Shown one piece after another: positions 31,373 through 44,467 of a DNA stretch of 64,000 nucleotides (within the stretch, counting starts at the first letter, position 1; each line of letters begins with the position of its first letter). Position numbers and translations under genes: made by a program. The notes beneath the pieces were generated by a model that saw only the letters and a program-made list of their open reading frames with translations, was not told the origin of the DNA and did not search any database. The DNA is taken from NCBI GenBank assembly GCA_022606425.2, contig JAHDVF020000577.1, forward strand, positions 682,001 to 746,000. The letters run 5' to 3'. Source of the DNA: Lepidostoma basale. Taxonomy: Eukaryota; Arthropoda; Insecta; Trichoptera; Lepidostomatidae.

Positions 31373-31955
31373 TTAGAAAATGTATTCAAAATAGGTAGGA
31401 ACTCATTACTAACAAAATATGTATTTCTGATAGAGAGGTGCGTTTTTAAAAGGAAAACCACCCTTGCACCAATCATCCCCTAATACCCTTTAAAAAAATA
31501 ATATCATTTACATCTCAATCGCATCGCAATTAGTAAAAATAGACACAACTCGCCAGGCCCCGGGTCCCGAGTACCCTGGAGTAAAAAGGATCGTGATCGG
31601 CAATATTAATGAATAAAATTTCTGAAGGAACTCCCCTATAAATCATCCCTTATTCAAATAACACACTCCACCCCCCTTACTTTGGGAGGAATGGTTACTT
31701 AATTCAGGCACTTGGACCTAATAAGATCTGGCGTAAGACCCTTTTGTAGTTGTATCATTACTCAACTACGTGACAAGGGCGGTACGGAAATTTTTTTTTG
31801 TAAAGAGCAGATTACTTTTCATGCAGCATTCAATTATAACAGAATTTTCATGATTACTAAAAGTTATGTATTTTGCCAAAACCAGATCATTTCACGTGAA
31901 GGGTTCTTAATTCGTACAGATTTTTCATGATTACTGTACGTTTATACTACGCCCC
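31373..31955. other. No gene recognised (unit 1 spacer)
   Basis: Contains a GC-richer patch (gccaggccccgggtcccgag at about 31553) and a 72-codon frame at 31712-31930 that I do not recognise. Present again at 36572-37154 and 41773-42355. Confidence 0.35.
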
Positions 31956-31959
31956 AAAC

Positions 31960-32080
31960 AATTTTAAACAATTTGAACTGTTACTTTTTGATATATACAA
32001 GTACTTTGTATAAAACACTCACATAATTAAAAAAAAATTAAATACCAAATATGTTTCGGACATACAAGCCCTTCATTCTT
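31960..32080 (-). repeat. H4 repeat, decayed arm (unit 1)
   Basis: Minus strand: aATGAagggc, TTGTATGTCC, GAAAC, AT, then the H4 flank with tataaaacactcac. The first half of the core is lost. Confidence 0.55.
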
Positions 32081-32084
32081 ATCA

Positions 32085-32211
32085 TCGCAAACCTATCCAA
32101 AAAGCTAAAATGGCAGTGCACAATGGTGTTATTGTACCAACCCTTATGTATGGAAGCGAAGCATGGAACTGGCAAAAGAAAGATGAAAGTAGAATAAATG
32201 CAGTAGAAATA
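32085..32211 (+). mobile_element. RTE-A LINE fragment near unit end (unit 1)
   Basis: It reads AKMAVHNGVIVPTLMYGSEA, WNWQKKDESRINAVE, then leaves homology at 32211. The unit ends 145 bases later. Copies at 37284-37410 and 42485-42611. The 80-codon frame here is LINE coding plus chance extension. Confidence 0.88.
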
Positions 32212-33100
32212 TTAATTCTGGTACTTAGTAATAAATACACCGATTGCAACGTGCTTTCTATTTCTAAGCTAATAATTAGATTTTTTGAGGTTATAATTTT
32301 TCCAATATCAATATTTTCACCCTATGAAGACCAACGTGTGACTATCAAATAAGTGATTGAAACCATCTCAGAGATCATTTTTTAATTTTACTTATGATGC
32401 AATCATCTGCCTTACATTTCTTCCTTATTCAATTCAATTTATTAATTCAATTCAATTTATTCAAAAAAATTATAAACATTACAGAATAATGTCAATTTCA
32501 AATCGTTTATAATCACAATATAAATAATCATAATAACAATTTAAAAAAAAGAAATACAAATAATGCAATAAGAAAACAAAGAGAAGACAATTTTAAAAAA
32601 ATATTCGAGAACAATTTAGTAAAAATAAACATTGTTGTACAATAAGAAGAGAAGCAAATAGCAATTTAATACATAAGAGATAGATGCTTTCTGAGGGTTG
32701 CCTCACAATCGTGAAAAATGTCCACATCCGAAGAGATGCGGTTTAAAGAATACCGAACGATGAAATAAGAAAAAGAAATGTTAATAATGTTAAGGAAATA
32801 TACCGTATTACATAGAACACTTGGCTCCTGATCCAGGGGACATGGGTTCAAGCCTGGACACGACCAGATTCCTTCTTCATAATAATGAGCTATTTTCTGC
32901 TCACATAAAGATTGTAAAATAAATTCTAATATCATTGATTAAAATCATTGGTCATAAAATAAAAATAAATAAAAAAATAAAAATAAATAAATAAATTGTG
33001 TAATAGTCAAACCTTAGGCGTTCTTACTAATTTTGCCCATTAGTCTTTTAAAAAAATAATAATAATAAAAGATAAATAAATAAATAAATTGTGTAATAGT

Positions 33101-33703
33101 TGTCGGGGTTAAATGCATAACCCAGATAAACATATTTCATGAAGAAATATATGACTCAGGACCTACTTTGATGACTCGAGGGCCCCGATTATTCAGGTTT
33201 GGTCACTTGGTCAGGGCATCGTGGATGACGATAGCAAAGCATATAAAAGCAGTACTTCCGATCACCCAATACGTCAGTCAACTCTAAAAAGTCAATCAGT
33301 ATTGCGATTTCTAACAGACACGAGTCTACGTTAATAAGTCTACACCACGAGGGATCTCGGACGCGCTCCCCCGCGCCGACCTACGAAGCCACGCAGCTAC
33401 GTCAGCCAGTATCGCGATCTCTAAACGACACGAGTTTACACAACCGAGTCTACGTACGAGAAACCTCCGACCTTCCTCCCGAGTACACAACTGTCTACAC
33501 GGCTACGTCACGAAACCTTCGACGACCTACCGCCCAGCGAGCCCTCATCCTCTACGGCTCACCATCCGGACTCCGCCCCACTGCTATCGACGTCCAGCCA
33601 CGCTCCATCACGAGTATATCATACTGTTTACGTGTAATTACTTGTGATCCGCAATAAACGCTGAAACCTCCGCCGTCTTTCAACTCTCACCACAAAACCC
33701 CCA
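33101..33703 (+). mobile_element. Solo LTR, array unit 2
   Basis: Same as the unit 1 LTR, with the same TG...CA ends, TATA box, AATAAA signal and AATAGT flanks. Confidence 0.88.
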
Positions 33704-34393
33704 AATAGTCAAACCTTAGGCGTTCTTACTAATTTTGCCCTGGGGGAGCAAATGGTCCTCAGCGCCCCCTATTTCTGCCTAAGATCTATTCTACGCCCAC
33801 TGGTGGGAACCACTGTTTTAGATCCATAAATCTCTTATTAAAATATATAGCATGTAGTAACTATTGTAGATAGGCACAATTTATTGTTTTAATATCAATG
33901 GTTGAATAATATTTCCGCAATTCGTACCTGTACTTTCCATTTAGTAATAGCAATATGCAAACCACCAAACATTGGCAAAGTATTGTAGATTGTATTATGT
34001 TTCCACACAAAAGAACCCTTTGGGGGGAAAAGTCACATTAATGTGTATGGTCTCCGGGGAATAGTGATACAATAAGAAACGAAACAGAGCTTCCAAGCCC
34101 ATAGTAATGTCGACTGGCGCATTTCGTTTTGGGCTGAATACAAAAATGATTATTTCAATGCAAAAAATATCAAATTTATAGTGATCTATCTGACACTTTT
34201 GATAAATTTTCTTGTTTTACCAGAAACTATTTAAAACATGTGATTCGCAAAAGATACTAAACCTTCCCTCTAAAAGTTGACATTAAAAATATAGTTTTAT
34301 TTTCTATATCAAAGTGAAATGAACCTTTTAAGTTGTGTCATAAAGCATTAAGAGTAAACGTGCTATTTGTATGTAAAAATATTTTGTTGACAA

Positions 34394-34439
34394 CAAAACA
34401 CTGACGAAGGGCTTCTTTGTCCGAAACATGTTTGTATTT
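34394..34439 (+). ncRNA. H4 hammerhead candidate, array unit 2
   Basis: Copy of the 29193-29238 motif with the same CTGACGA, GAAAC, GTT core. Confidence 0.7.
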
Positions 34440-35089
34440 TAATTTTATAATTTTTAATTAAGTAAGTGTTGTTAACAAAAACTAACTAATTATCCATCGC
34501 GCCGTCTCCATGAAGGAGTAGGCAGAAAGAATGGACTGCCACACTTTAACCGATGCGATACTCCATCCTTCTCTTTTTACCTCCGCGGGAGACACGGTAT
34601 GATGGGTTGCGAACCTCATCATCACCAATAAGCATCTCCCGCGCCCACACAATAAGCATCTCCCGCGCGCACCTAACTATAACGTCAACAAAATAAATAA
34701 TAGAATATACATTGATATAAAATAAAATAACATAACACAAAATGTTTTTTTTTTCGATGGTGCACATGTTGTTTACAAAGTTATAAATATTGTTCAATAC
34801 TACCTGTGTCTATAGGAACTTTAATCCTTCTAAACCGCATCTCCTCGGATGTGGACATCTTCCACGATAGTGAGGCCTCAGAAAGATAATATGTAAAATT
34901 GATATTTGCTTCTCTTTTTCTTATTATTGTTTCTTTTTACTTAATTGTTCTTAAATGTTTATACTCTTAAATTAAATAACTTTGTTTTTGTATCACAATT
35001 GAATTTTATTTTACGCGACAGCTGTTTCATCAACCTATGTTGGCATCATCAGGTGTTACAATTTTATATTAATACAATAATAATATTAT

Positions 35090-35138
35090 TGTAACACCTG
35101 ATGATGTCAACACAGGTTGATGAAACAGCTGTCGCGTA
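35090..35138 (+). ncRNA. H1 hammerhead candidate, array unit 2
   Basis: Copy of the 29889-29937 motif. The left-arm partner lies at 35012-35060. Confidence 0.7.
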
Positions 35139-35847
35139 AAATAAAATACAATTGTGATACAAAAACAAAATTATTTAATTTAACAGTTTAAAAGAAAAAT
35201 GTGTATTTTAGATGTATAATTTTGCAACTTTTAACTCGTGTTTCAACTTGTATAATTGGTATATGGTATGTACATACATGCTTATCAAAAACATGCAAAA
35301 GTTCGTTGTTCAGAAACATACGAAGGTAAATATACAATAATGGGGTAAATTATTATGAACAAGCATGTCAATTATGTACTTGTTAGTACCAGCATAGCTG
35401 TAACTACAGTCTAGGACTATATAATGAGGTTACCTTGGAAAAATGTATTCTACAAAGAACGTATTTCTGCGCTTATCTTTCCTGGAGATTATTTTCTTCC
35501 GACATGAAATTGCAGGTGAAATATTCATAATGTATTTCTTGGATGAGTTATTAATTGCACGAACATATAGTACTCGTATATAATTGGCTTACCTACACCT
35601 GATATTGTGAATGTTTTTACTTCCTGATGTTTTTTAACTCAAAAATAATTATTGCTAACTCGTTGTTAAGTTCATGTCTATTTTCTGCGTCTTCTACATA
35701 TTTTTTTATGAATTAAAACACTCTATTGTTTTGGCCGAAACACAATGATACATCAATATTAATAACTGTTATAATATCACAAATATTTTTTTAGAATGAT
35801 GTTGGCATCATCAGGTATTACAAACAACAACATCAGATGCTGTTGTC

Positions 35848-35898
35848 TGTAACGCCTGATGATGCCAACATCGGTTGGCGAAACAGCTGTTGCGACAT
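35848..35898 (+). ncRNA. H1 hammerhead candidate with bulged helix I, unit 2
   Basis: Copy of the 30647-30697 motif with the same helices. Confidence 0.75.
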
Positions 35899-38299
35899 TT
35901 AGTGTAAAAAAAAATTTGTCGTCTATCCAAAAAAATAAACTAATAAGTGGAAAAAATTGTGTTTGATTCATAAGAAAATCGTCATTTCACAGTATGAAAT
36001 TTCACAGTATTAACGCGTTAAGTTTATCATAAACAAACATATTTAATGAGTACTAATTGCAAATATTCCCCAATTTATTTACAAAATATGTATATTTGGT
36101 TCGGTTCGGACATATAGAACGCACAGATAAAGAATGAGTGGTTAAGAAAGTATATGTCAATGATGTAACTGGAGTACGGAGTCGAGGAAGACCGAAGAAA
36201 ACATGGCATAAGTAATCAGATTTTAATGATTGGCCATGTTAGATAGAAGTAGGAATAATTGTCGTACGTGTGTGACACGCTTTATGAATCTGGAGGAAGT
36301 TGGAGAGGTGAATCAGGATAGGGTAGTGTGGCAATCCATCGTATTATCTACATTATGTTTAGCTGTACTGGAGCATTATCAAACTTTTGAAAAGGTATTT
36401 ATTGTTTCTTGAACAATTATGTAAAACTCAATATTAAATAATTAATATGAATGAAAACGTCTGTCTTATAAATGTCACATTTGATAATGCCCTGTAAGTG
36501 CGAAACATGTCATTCCATTTCAAATATAATAAAACTTCTAGAACACGGACGTTTTCATTCATATTAATTATTTAGAAAATGTATTCAAAATAGGTAGGAA
36601 CTCATTACTAACAAAATATGTATTTCTGATAGAGAGGTGCGTTTTTAAAAGGAAAACCACCCTTGCACCAATCATCCCCTAATACCCTTTAAAAAAATAA
36701 TATCATTTACATCTCAATCGCATCGCAATTAGTAAAAATAGACACAACTCGCCAGGCCCCGGGTCCCGAGTACCCTGGAGTAAAAAGGATCGTGATCGGC
36801 AATATTAATGAATAAAATTTCTGAAGGAACTCCCCTATAAATCATCCCTTATTCAAATAACACACTCCACCCCCCTTACTTTGGGAGGAATGGTTACTTA
36901 ATTCAGGCACTTGGACCTAATAAGATCTGGCGTAAGACCCTTTTGTAGTTGTATCATTACTCAACTACGTGACAAGGGCGGTACGGAAATTTTTTTTTGT
37001 AAAGAGCAGATTACTTTTCATGCAGCATTCAATTATAACAGAATTTTCATGATTACTAAAAGTTATGTATTTTGCCAAAACCAGATCATTTCACGTGAAG
37101 GGTTCTTAATTCGTACAGATTTTTCATGATTACTGTACGTTTATACTACGCCCCAAACAATTTTAAACAATTTGAACTGTTACTTTTTGATATATACAAG
37201 TACTTTGTATAAAACACTCACATAATTAAAAAAAAATTAAATACCAAATATGTTTCGGACATACAAGCCCTTCATTCTTATCATCGCAAACCTATCCAAA
37301 AAGCTAAAATGGCAGTGCACAATGGTGTTATTGTACCAACCCTTATGTATGGAAGCGAAGCATGGAACTGGCAAAAGAAAGATGAAAGTAGAATAAATGC
37401 AGTAGAAATATTAATTCTGGTACTTAGTAATAAATACACCGATTGCAACGTGCTTTCTATTTCTAAGCTAATAATTAGATTTTTTGAGGTTATAATTTTT
37501 CCAATATCAATATTTTCACCCTATGAAGACCAACGTGTGACTATCAAATAAGTGATTGAAACCATCTCAGAGATCATTTTTTAATTTTACTTATGATGCA
37601 ATCATCTGCCTTACATTTCTTCCTTATTCAATTCAATTTATTAATTCAATTCAATTTATTCAAAAAAATTATAAACATTACAGAATAATGTCAATTTCAA
37701 ATCGTTTATAATCACAATATAAATAATCATAATAACAATTTAAAAAAAAGAAATACAAATAATGCAATAAGAAAACAAAGAGAAGACAATTTTAAAAAAA
37801 TATTCGAGAACAATTTAGTAAAAATAAACATTGTTGTACAATAAGAAGAGAAGCAAATAGCAATTTAATACATAAGAGATAGATGCTTTCTGAGGGTTGC
37901 CTCACAATCGTGAAAAATGTCCACATCCGAAGAGATGCGGTTTAAAGAATACCGAACGATGAAATAAGAAAAAGAAATGTTAATAATGTTAAGGAAATAT
38001 ACCGTATTACATAGAACACTTGGCTCCTGATCCAGGGGACATGGGTTCAAGCCTGGACACGACCAGATTCCTTCTTCATAATAATGAGCTATTTTCTGCT
38101 CACATAAAGATTGTAAAATAAATTCTAATATCATTGATTAAAATCATTGGTCATAAAATAAAAATAAATAAAAAAATAAAAATAAATAAATAAATTGTGT
38201 AATAGTCAAACCTTAGGCGTTCTTACTAATTTTGCCCATTAGTCTTTTAAAAAAATAATAATAATAAAAGATAAATAAATAAATAAATTGTGTAATAGT

Positions 38300-38902
38300 T
38301 GTCGGGGTTAAATGCATAACCCAGATAAACATATTTCATGAAGAAATATATGACTCAGGACCTACTTTGATGACTCGAGGGCCCCGATTATTCAGGTTTG
38401 GTCACTTGGTCAGGGCATCGTGGATGACGATAGCAAAGCATATAAAAGCAGTACTTCCGATCACCCAATACGTCAGTCAACTCTAAAAAGTCAATCAGTA
38501 TTGCGATTTCTAACAGACACGAGTCTACGTTAATAAGTCTACACCACGAGGGATCTCGGACGCGCTCCCCCGCGCCGACCTACGAAGCCACGCAGCTACG
38601 TCAGCCAGTATCGCGATCTCTAAACGACACGAGTTTACACAACCGAGTCTACGTACGAGAAACCTCCGACCTTCCTCCCGAGTACACAACTGTCTACACG
38701 GCTACGTCACGAAACCTTCGACGACCTACCGCCCAGCGAGCCCTCATCCTCTACGGCTCACCATCCGGACTCCGCCCCACTGCTATCGACGTCCAGCCAC
38801 GCTCCATCACGAGTATATCATACTGTTTACGTGTAATTACTTGTGATCCGCAATAAACGCTGAAACCTCCGCCGTCTTTCAACTCTCACCACAAAACCCC
38901 CA
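38300..38902 (+). mobile_element. Solo LTR, array unit 3
   Basis: Third copy of the 603 bp LTR with the same ends, signals and flanks. Confidence 0.88.
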
Positions 38903-39592
38903 AATAGTCAAACCTTAGGCGTTCTTACTAATTTTGCCCTGGGGGAGCAAATGGTCCTCAGCGCCCCCTATTTCTGCCTAAGATCTATTCTACGCCCACT
39001 GGTGGGAACCACTGTTTTAGATCCATAAATCTCTTATTAAAATATATAGCATGTAGTAACTATTGTAGATAGGCACAATTTATTGTTTTAATATCAATGG
39101 TTGAATAATATTTCCGCAATTCGTACCTGTACTTTCCATTTAGTAATAGCAATATGCAAACCACCAAACATTGGCAAAGTATTGTAGATTGTATTATGTT
39201 TCCACACAAAAGAACCCTTTGGGGGGAAAAGTCACATTAATGTGTATGGTCTCCGGGGAATAGTGATACAATAAGAAACGAAACAGAGCTTCCAAGCCCA
39301 TAGTAATGTCGACTGGCGCATTTCGTTTTGGGCTGAATACAAAAATGATTATTTCAATGCAAAAAATATCAAATTTATAGTGATCTATCTGACACTTTTG
39401 ATAAATTTTCTTGTTTTACCAGAAACTATTTAAAACATGTGATTCGCAAAAGATACTAAACCTTCCCTCTAAAAGTTGACATTAAAAATATAGTTTTATT
39501 TTCTATATCAAAGTGAAATGAACCTTTTAAGTTGTGTCATAAAGCATTAAGAGTAAACGTGCTATTTGTATGTAAAAATATTTTGTTGACAA

Positions 39593-39638
39593 CAAAACAC
39601 TGACGAAGGGCTTCTTTGTCCGAAACATGTTTGTATTT
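39593..39638 (+). ncRNA. H4 hammerhead candidate, array unit 3
   Basis: Copy of the 29193-29238 motif. Confidence 0.7.
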
Positions 39639-40288
39639 TAATTTTATAATTTTTAATTAAGTAAGTGTTGTTAACAAAAACTAACTAATTATCCATCGCG
39701 CCGTCTCCATGAAGGAGTAGGCAGAAAGAATGGACTGCCACACTTTAACCGATGCGATACTCCATCCTTCTCTTTTTACCTCCGCGGGAGACACGGTATG
39801 ATGGGTTGCGAACCTCATCATCACCAATAAGCATCTCCCGCGCCCACACAATAAGCATCTCCCGCGCGCACCTAACTATAACGTCAACAAAATAAATAAT
39901 AGAATATACATTGATATAAAATAAAATAACATAACACAAAATGTTTTTTTTTTCGATGGTGCACATGTTGTTTACAAAGTTATAAATATTGTTCAATACT
40001 ACCTGTGTCTATAGGAACTTTAATCCTTCTAAACCGCATCTCCTCGGATGTGGACATCTTCCACGATAGTGAGGCCTCAGAAAGATAATATGTAAAATTG
40101 ATATTTGCTTCTCTTTTTCTTATTATTGTTTCTTTTTACTTAATTGTTCTTAAATGTTTATACTCTTAAATTAAATAACTTTGTTTTTGTATCACAATTG
40201 AATTTTATTTTACGCGACAGCTGTTTCATCAACCTATGTTGGCATCATCAGGTGTTACAATTTTATATTAATACAATAATAATATTAT

Positions 40289-40337
40289 TGTAACACCTGA
40301 TGATGTCAACACAGGTTGATGAAACAGCTGTCGCGTA
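40289..40337 (+). ncRNA. H1 hammerhead candidate, array unit 3
   Basis: Copy of the 29889-29937 motif. Confidence 0.7.
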
Positions 40338-41046
40338 AAATAAAATACAATTGTGATACAAAAACAAAATTATTTAATTTAACAGTTTAAAAGAAAAATG
40401 TGTATTTTAGATGTATAATTTTGCAACTTTTAACTCGTGTTTCAACTTGTATAATTGGTATATGGTATGTACATACATGCTTATCAAAAACATGCAAAAG
40501 TTCGTTGTTCAGAAACATACGAAGGTAAATATACAATAATGGGGTAAATTATTATGAACAAGCATGTCAATTATGTACTTGTTAGTACCAGCATAGCTGT
40601 AACTACAGTCTAGGACTATATAATGAGGTTACCTTGGAAAAATGTATTCTACAAAGAACGTATTTCTGCGCTTATCTTTCCTGGAGATTATTTTCTTCCG
40701 ACATGAAATTGCAGGTGAAATATTCATAATGTATTTCTTGGATGAGTTATTAATTGCACGAACATATAGTACTCGTATATAATTGGCTTACCTACACCTG
40801 ATATTGTGAATGTTTTTACTTCCTGATGTTTTTTAACTCAAAAATAATTATTGCTAACTCGTTGTTAAGTTCATGTCTATTTTCTGCGTCTTCTACATAT
40901 TTTTTTATGAATTAAAACACTCTATTGTTTTGGCCGAAACACAATGATACATCAATATTAATAACTGTTATAATATCACAAATATTTTTTTAGAATGATG
41001 TTGGCATCATCAGGTATTACAAACAACAACATCAGATGCTGTTGTC

Positions 41047-41097
41047 TGTAACGCCTGATGATGCCAACATCGGTTGGCGAAACAGCTGTTGCGACAT
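41047..41097 (+). ncRNA. H1 hammerhead candidate with bulged helix I, unit 3
   Basis: Copy of the 30647-30697 motif. Confidence 0.75.
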
Positions 41098-42984
41098 TTA
41101 GTGTAAAAAAAAATTTGTCGTCTATCCAAAAAAATAAACTAATAAGTGGAAAAAAAATTGTGTTTGATTCATAAGAAAATCGTCATTTCACAGTATGAAA
41201 TTTCACAGTATTAACGCGTTAAGTTTATCATAAACAAACATATTTAATGAGTACTAATTGCAAATATTCCCCAATTTATTTACAAAATATGTATATTTGG
41301 TTCGGTTCGGACATATAGAACGCACAGATAAAGAATGAGTGGTTAAGAAAGTATATGTCAATGATGTAACTGGAGTACGGAGTCGAGGAAGACCGAAGAA
41401 AACATGGCATAAGTAATCAGATTTTAATGATTGGCCATGTTAGATAGAAGTAGGAATAATTGTCGTACGTGTGTGACACGCTTTATGAATCTGGAGGAAG
41501 TTGGAGAGGTGAATCAGGATAGGGTAGTGTGGCAATCCATCGTATTATCTACATTATGTTTAGCTGTACTGGAGCATTATCAAACTTTTGAAAAGGTATT
41601 TATTGTTTCTTGAACAATTATGTAAAACTCAATATTAAATAATTAATATGAATGAAAACGTCTGTCTTATAAATGTCACATTTGATAATGCCCTGTAAGT
41701 GCGAAACATGTCATTCCATTTCAAATATAATAAAACTTCTAGAACACGGACGTTTTCATTCATATTAATTATTTAGAAAATGTATTCAAAATAGGTAGGA
41801 ACTCATTACTAACAAAATATGTATTTCTGATAGAGAGGTGCGTTTTTAAAAGGAAAACCACCCTTGCACCAATCATCCCCTAATACCCTTTAAAAAAATA
41901 ATATCATTTACATCTCAATCGCATCGCAATTAGTAAAAATAGACACAACTCGCCAGGCCCCGGGTCCCGAGTACCCTGGAGTAAAAAGGATCGTGATCGG
42001 CAATATTAATGAATAAAATTTCTGAAGGAACTCCCCTATAAATCATCCCTTATTCAAATAACACACTCCACCCCCCTTACTTTGGGAGGAATGGTTACTT
42101 AATTCAGGCACTTGGACCTAATAAGATCTGGCGTAAGACCCTTTTGTAGTTGTATCATTACTCAACTACGTGACAAGGGCGGTACGGAAATTTTTTTTTG
42201 TAAAGAGCAGATTACTTTTCATGCAGCATTCAATTATAACAGAATTTTCATGATTACTAAAAGTTATGTATTTTGCCAAAACCAGATCATTTCACGTGAA
42301 GGGTTCTTAATTCGTACAGATTTTTCATGATTACTGTACGTTTATACTACGCCCCAAACAATTTTAAACAATTTGAACTGTTACTTTTTGATATATACAA
42401 GTACTTTGTATAAAACACTCACATAATTAAAAAAAAATTAAATACCAAATATGTTTCGGACATACAAGCCCTTCATTCTTATCATCGCAAACCTATCCAA
42501 AAAGCTAAAATGGCAGTGCACAATGGTGTTATTGTACCAACCCTTATGTATGGAAGCGAAGCATGGAACTGGCAAAAGAAAGATGAAAGTAGAATAAATG
42601 CAGTAGAAATATTAATTCTGGTACTTAGTAATAAATACACCGATTGCAACGTGCTTTCTATTTCTAAGCTAATAATTAGATTTTTTGAGGTTATAATTTT
42701 TCCAATATCAATATTTTCACCCTATGAAGACCAACGTGTGACTATCAAATAAGTGAGATTATTTTGTTTGTTATTTATAGCTAATCAAAGTTTTTTTATA
42801 TAATTTTTACATGTACGCATAAGCTGACTGCCAAACTATATTTAAGATGATATTGAATATACCACTTCATTAAAATTAAGTACTCTCAGAATGTATTACA
42901 ATCTCATTACTTCATACATATAAAACAATATCATACCAAAAAAACTGCTTAGATATTTCTTGTCTAAATATAGCGAAATAACTG

Positions 42985-43078
42985 GATGGTGATCTAGGAG
43001 ATAGAACGCCTGGCTCCTGATCCAAGGAACTTGGGTTCAAGTTTTGACACGACCTGATTCCTTCTTCATATAAATTCT
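42985..43078 (+). mobile_element. S2 tRNA-derived SINE
   Basis: ggatggtgatctaggagata (A-box region), cgcctggctcctgatcc, B-box-like gggttcaag, acacgacctgattccttctt. The start is better preserved than in the array copies. Confidence 0.72.
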
Positions 43079-43079
43079 A

Positions 43080-43258
43080 AATCATGAATACGAATGAAAA
43101 CGTCAGTTTTCTAAAAGTTTTATTATATTTTATGCGAATGACATGTTTCGCCCTTCTAAGGCATTATCAAATGTGCCTTAGAAGGGCGAAACATGTCATT
43201 CCCATAAAATATAATAAAACTTCTAGAAAATTGACGTTTTCATTCGTATTAATTATTT
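43080..43258. repeat. H3 foldback pair
   Basis: Arms of about 80 bases (cgaatgaaaacgtcagtttt, tattatattttatgcgaatg, acatgtttcgcccttctaag) meet near 43172. The left arm read on the minus strand has TTGATAA, helix II GCCTTagaAGGGC, GAAAC, AT, GTC. The right arm has lost the first core segment. Related to 31245, 48110 and 56733. Confidence 0.75.
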
Positions 43259-43849
43259 AATAGGGAGTTTTACATCATTGTTCAATAAACAATAAATAAT
43301 TCTAAATCAGTTTATTTATATCATATGAAATGAAATGCTGCGTAGCATCATTGGATTTATCACATAACGTAGTAGTTTGTGTATTTTTTCATCGCAGTGA
43401 AACCTAAAAAAATAACACGTTGCGCCATTGATAGATAGAGTGTAGTAGCGCTTTCCACAAAAAACGTAATGCTGCCCTGTTTACACGAGAAAAAAAAAAC
43501 TTTATTTGGCAGAATAGAAAATTGGGTTTGTATCCGCGAAGGAACATTTTTCATTATTCTTCCTCCCTTTTAGCTGATCCTTCCCTCAGAACCTTCCTTG
43601 ATGGCGTTCACAGGTCATAAAGGAAACCTTGTTGGTTTCTGCACACAATCGCGTGTTGTAAACTGCTGTTTTCACTATATTATGATACATACGAATGAAA
43701 ACGCCTGTTTTCTAGAAGTTTTATTATATAATATTATATAATATTATATATTAGTTTTATTATATAATTTATTGAAATACGAAGTATTTAAAAATCAAAT
43801 CAGTATGAGAATACGCAGAAATTATGGTTCCATTTTAAGGTTAAAGTAG
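43259..43849. other. No gene seen; H3 end and ATATT repeat
   Basis: 43685-43775 carries an H3 outer segment (gaatgaaaacgcctgttttc) followed by tandem tataatat units. A 64-codon minus-strand frame at 43360-43554 is not recognised. Confidence 0.35.
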
Positions 43850-44041
43850 TGCGGCCTTCGTGGTAGAGGAGCAAATGCTATGACTGCCACACCAAAGGTT
43901 CCGTTGCCACATTGTCACACTATTTTTGGTCTGGTGTAGAATGCATGTGTCAATAAAATGGCGATAGATTAGCTACCTATCACATGTCATGAGAATCAAT
44001 AGCTAAAATGTTGTATACAGTAATTGGGTGTACATAACCTG
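43850..44041 (+). mobile_element. S1 SINE with alternative 3' end
   Basis: Decayed tRNA-like head (gcggccttcgtggtagagga), the S1 body with ggtctggtgtagaa, atggcgatagattagctacc, tcatgagaatcaatagctaa, then a 3' end containing tatacagtaattgggt that also occurs inverted at 52125 and 63482. This suggests an S1 subfamily with a different tail. Confidence 0.75.
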
Positions 44042-44467
44042 ATGTATATAATTGTGGAAAGCAACGAGAAATTACCACATTAAAGGCCCAAATGACATCC
44101 CAAGAATCAGCAAAAATGTTACACTTTGTTGCAAGCCATTCTCTTGGATTGAAACATGCGTCTTCGCTTATTTTTTACGAAATATGTATTCGCTTATTTT
44201 TTACTCAATATTTTTCATTATTAGTATAACTCAAATGACATGTAAATTTTTTTTTTCCCTATACCATGTTAGGTTACCCTAACGTTGACTATCACTTCAC
44301 TATTCCTTTTCATAATGATGATCTGGATAATATCCAGAGTAGTTTTCTCTTGTCTTCTCTGGAAGATTTTCTCATGGGGTTGCCTTCCCTTAGCCGGATA
44401 AATCCAGTTTTATGGGGCTGGAAATTCGCTATTTGTCCGCTCTCTATTTGCTATAGGCATTTTGCAG
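44042..44467. other. No gene recognised
   Basis: Open frames at 44052-44282 and 44266-44472 have no motif I know. Part of 44262-44380 (ttaggttaccctaacgttga) may be a decayed RTE-type end. Confidence 0.3.

Larger units (their letters stand above)
27156..32356. repeat. Array unit 1
   Basis: In order: RTE-A remnant, AATTC-rich stretch, S2 SINE, solo LTR, spacer, H4 hammerhead, N-RTE (minus), H1 foldback, spacer, H1 nested in H2, RTE-A, H3, spacer, decayed H4, RTE-A. No host-like coding. Unit 1 annotations apply to units 2 and 3 by adding 5201 (5199 after the A-run at 30751) and 10400. Confidence 0.95.
32357..37555. repeat. Array unit 2 (5199 bp)
   Basis: Same content as unit 1: S2 SINE 32796-32946, solo LTR 33101-33703, N-RTE 34480-34761, H1 pair 34966-35186, nested H1/H2 35704-36049, RTE-A 36094-36349 and 37284-37410. 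The A-run in the nested block is two bases shorter than in units 1 and 3. Confidence 0.95.
27156..42756. repeat. Tandem triplication of a 5.2 kb unit
   Basis: Three head-to-tail units: 27156-32356 (5201 bp), 32357-37555 (5199 bp), 37556-42756 (5201 bp). Where compared, they differ only by two bases in one A-run (near 30751, 35950, 41151). The left breakpoint lies inside an RTE-A fragment. The right breakpoint lies about 145 bp past another RTE-A fragment of opposite orientation. The junction (aagtga then ttgaaacc) shows no microhomology. Copies are too alike for old duplication: either a very recent event or an assembly error. Confidence 0.95.
37556..42756. repeat. Array unit 3 (5201 bp)
   Basis: Same content as unit 1, with S2 SINE 37995-38145, N-RTE 39679-39960, H1 pair 40165-40385, RTE-A 41295-41550 and 42485-42611. 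It has the same A-run length as unit 1. Unique sequence resumes at 42757 (gattattttg). Confidence 0.95.

Noticed and set aside
27156..42756. CRISPR-like or satellite array
   Set aside because: The unit is 5.2 kb and consists of ordinary mobile-element debris. There are no short spaced repeats.
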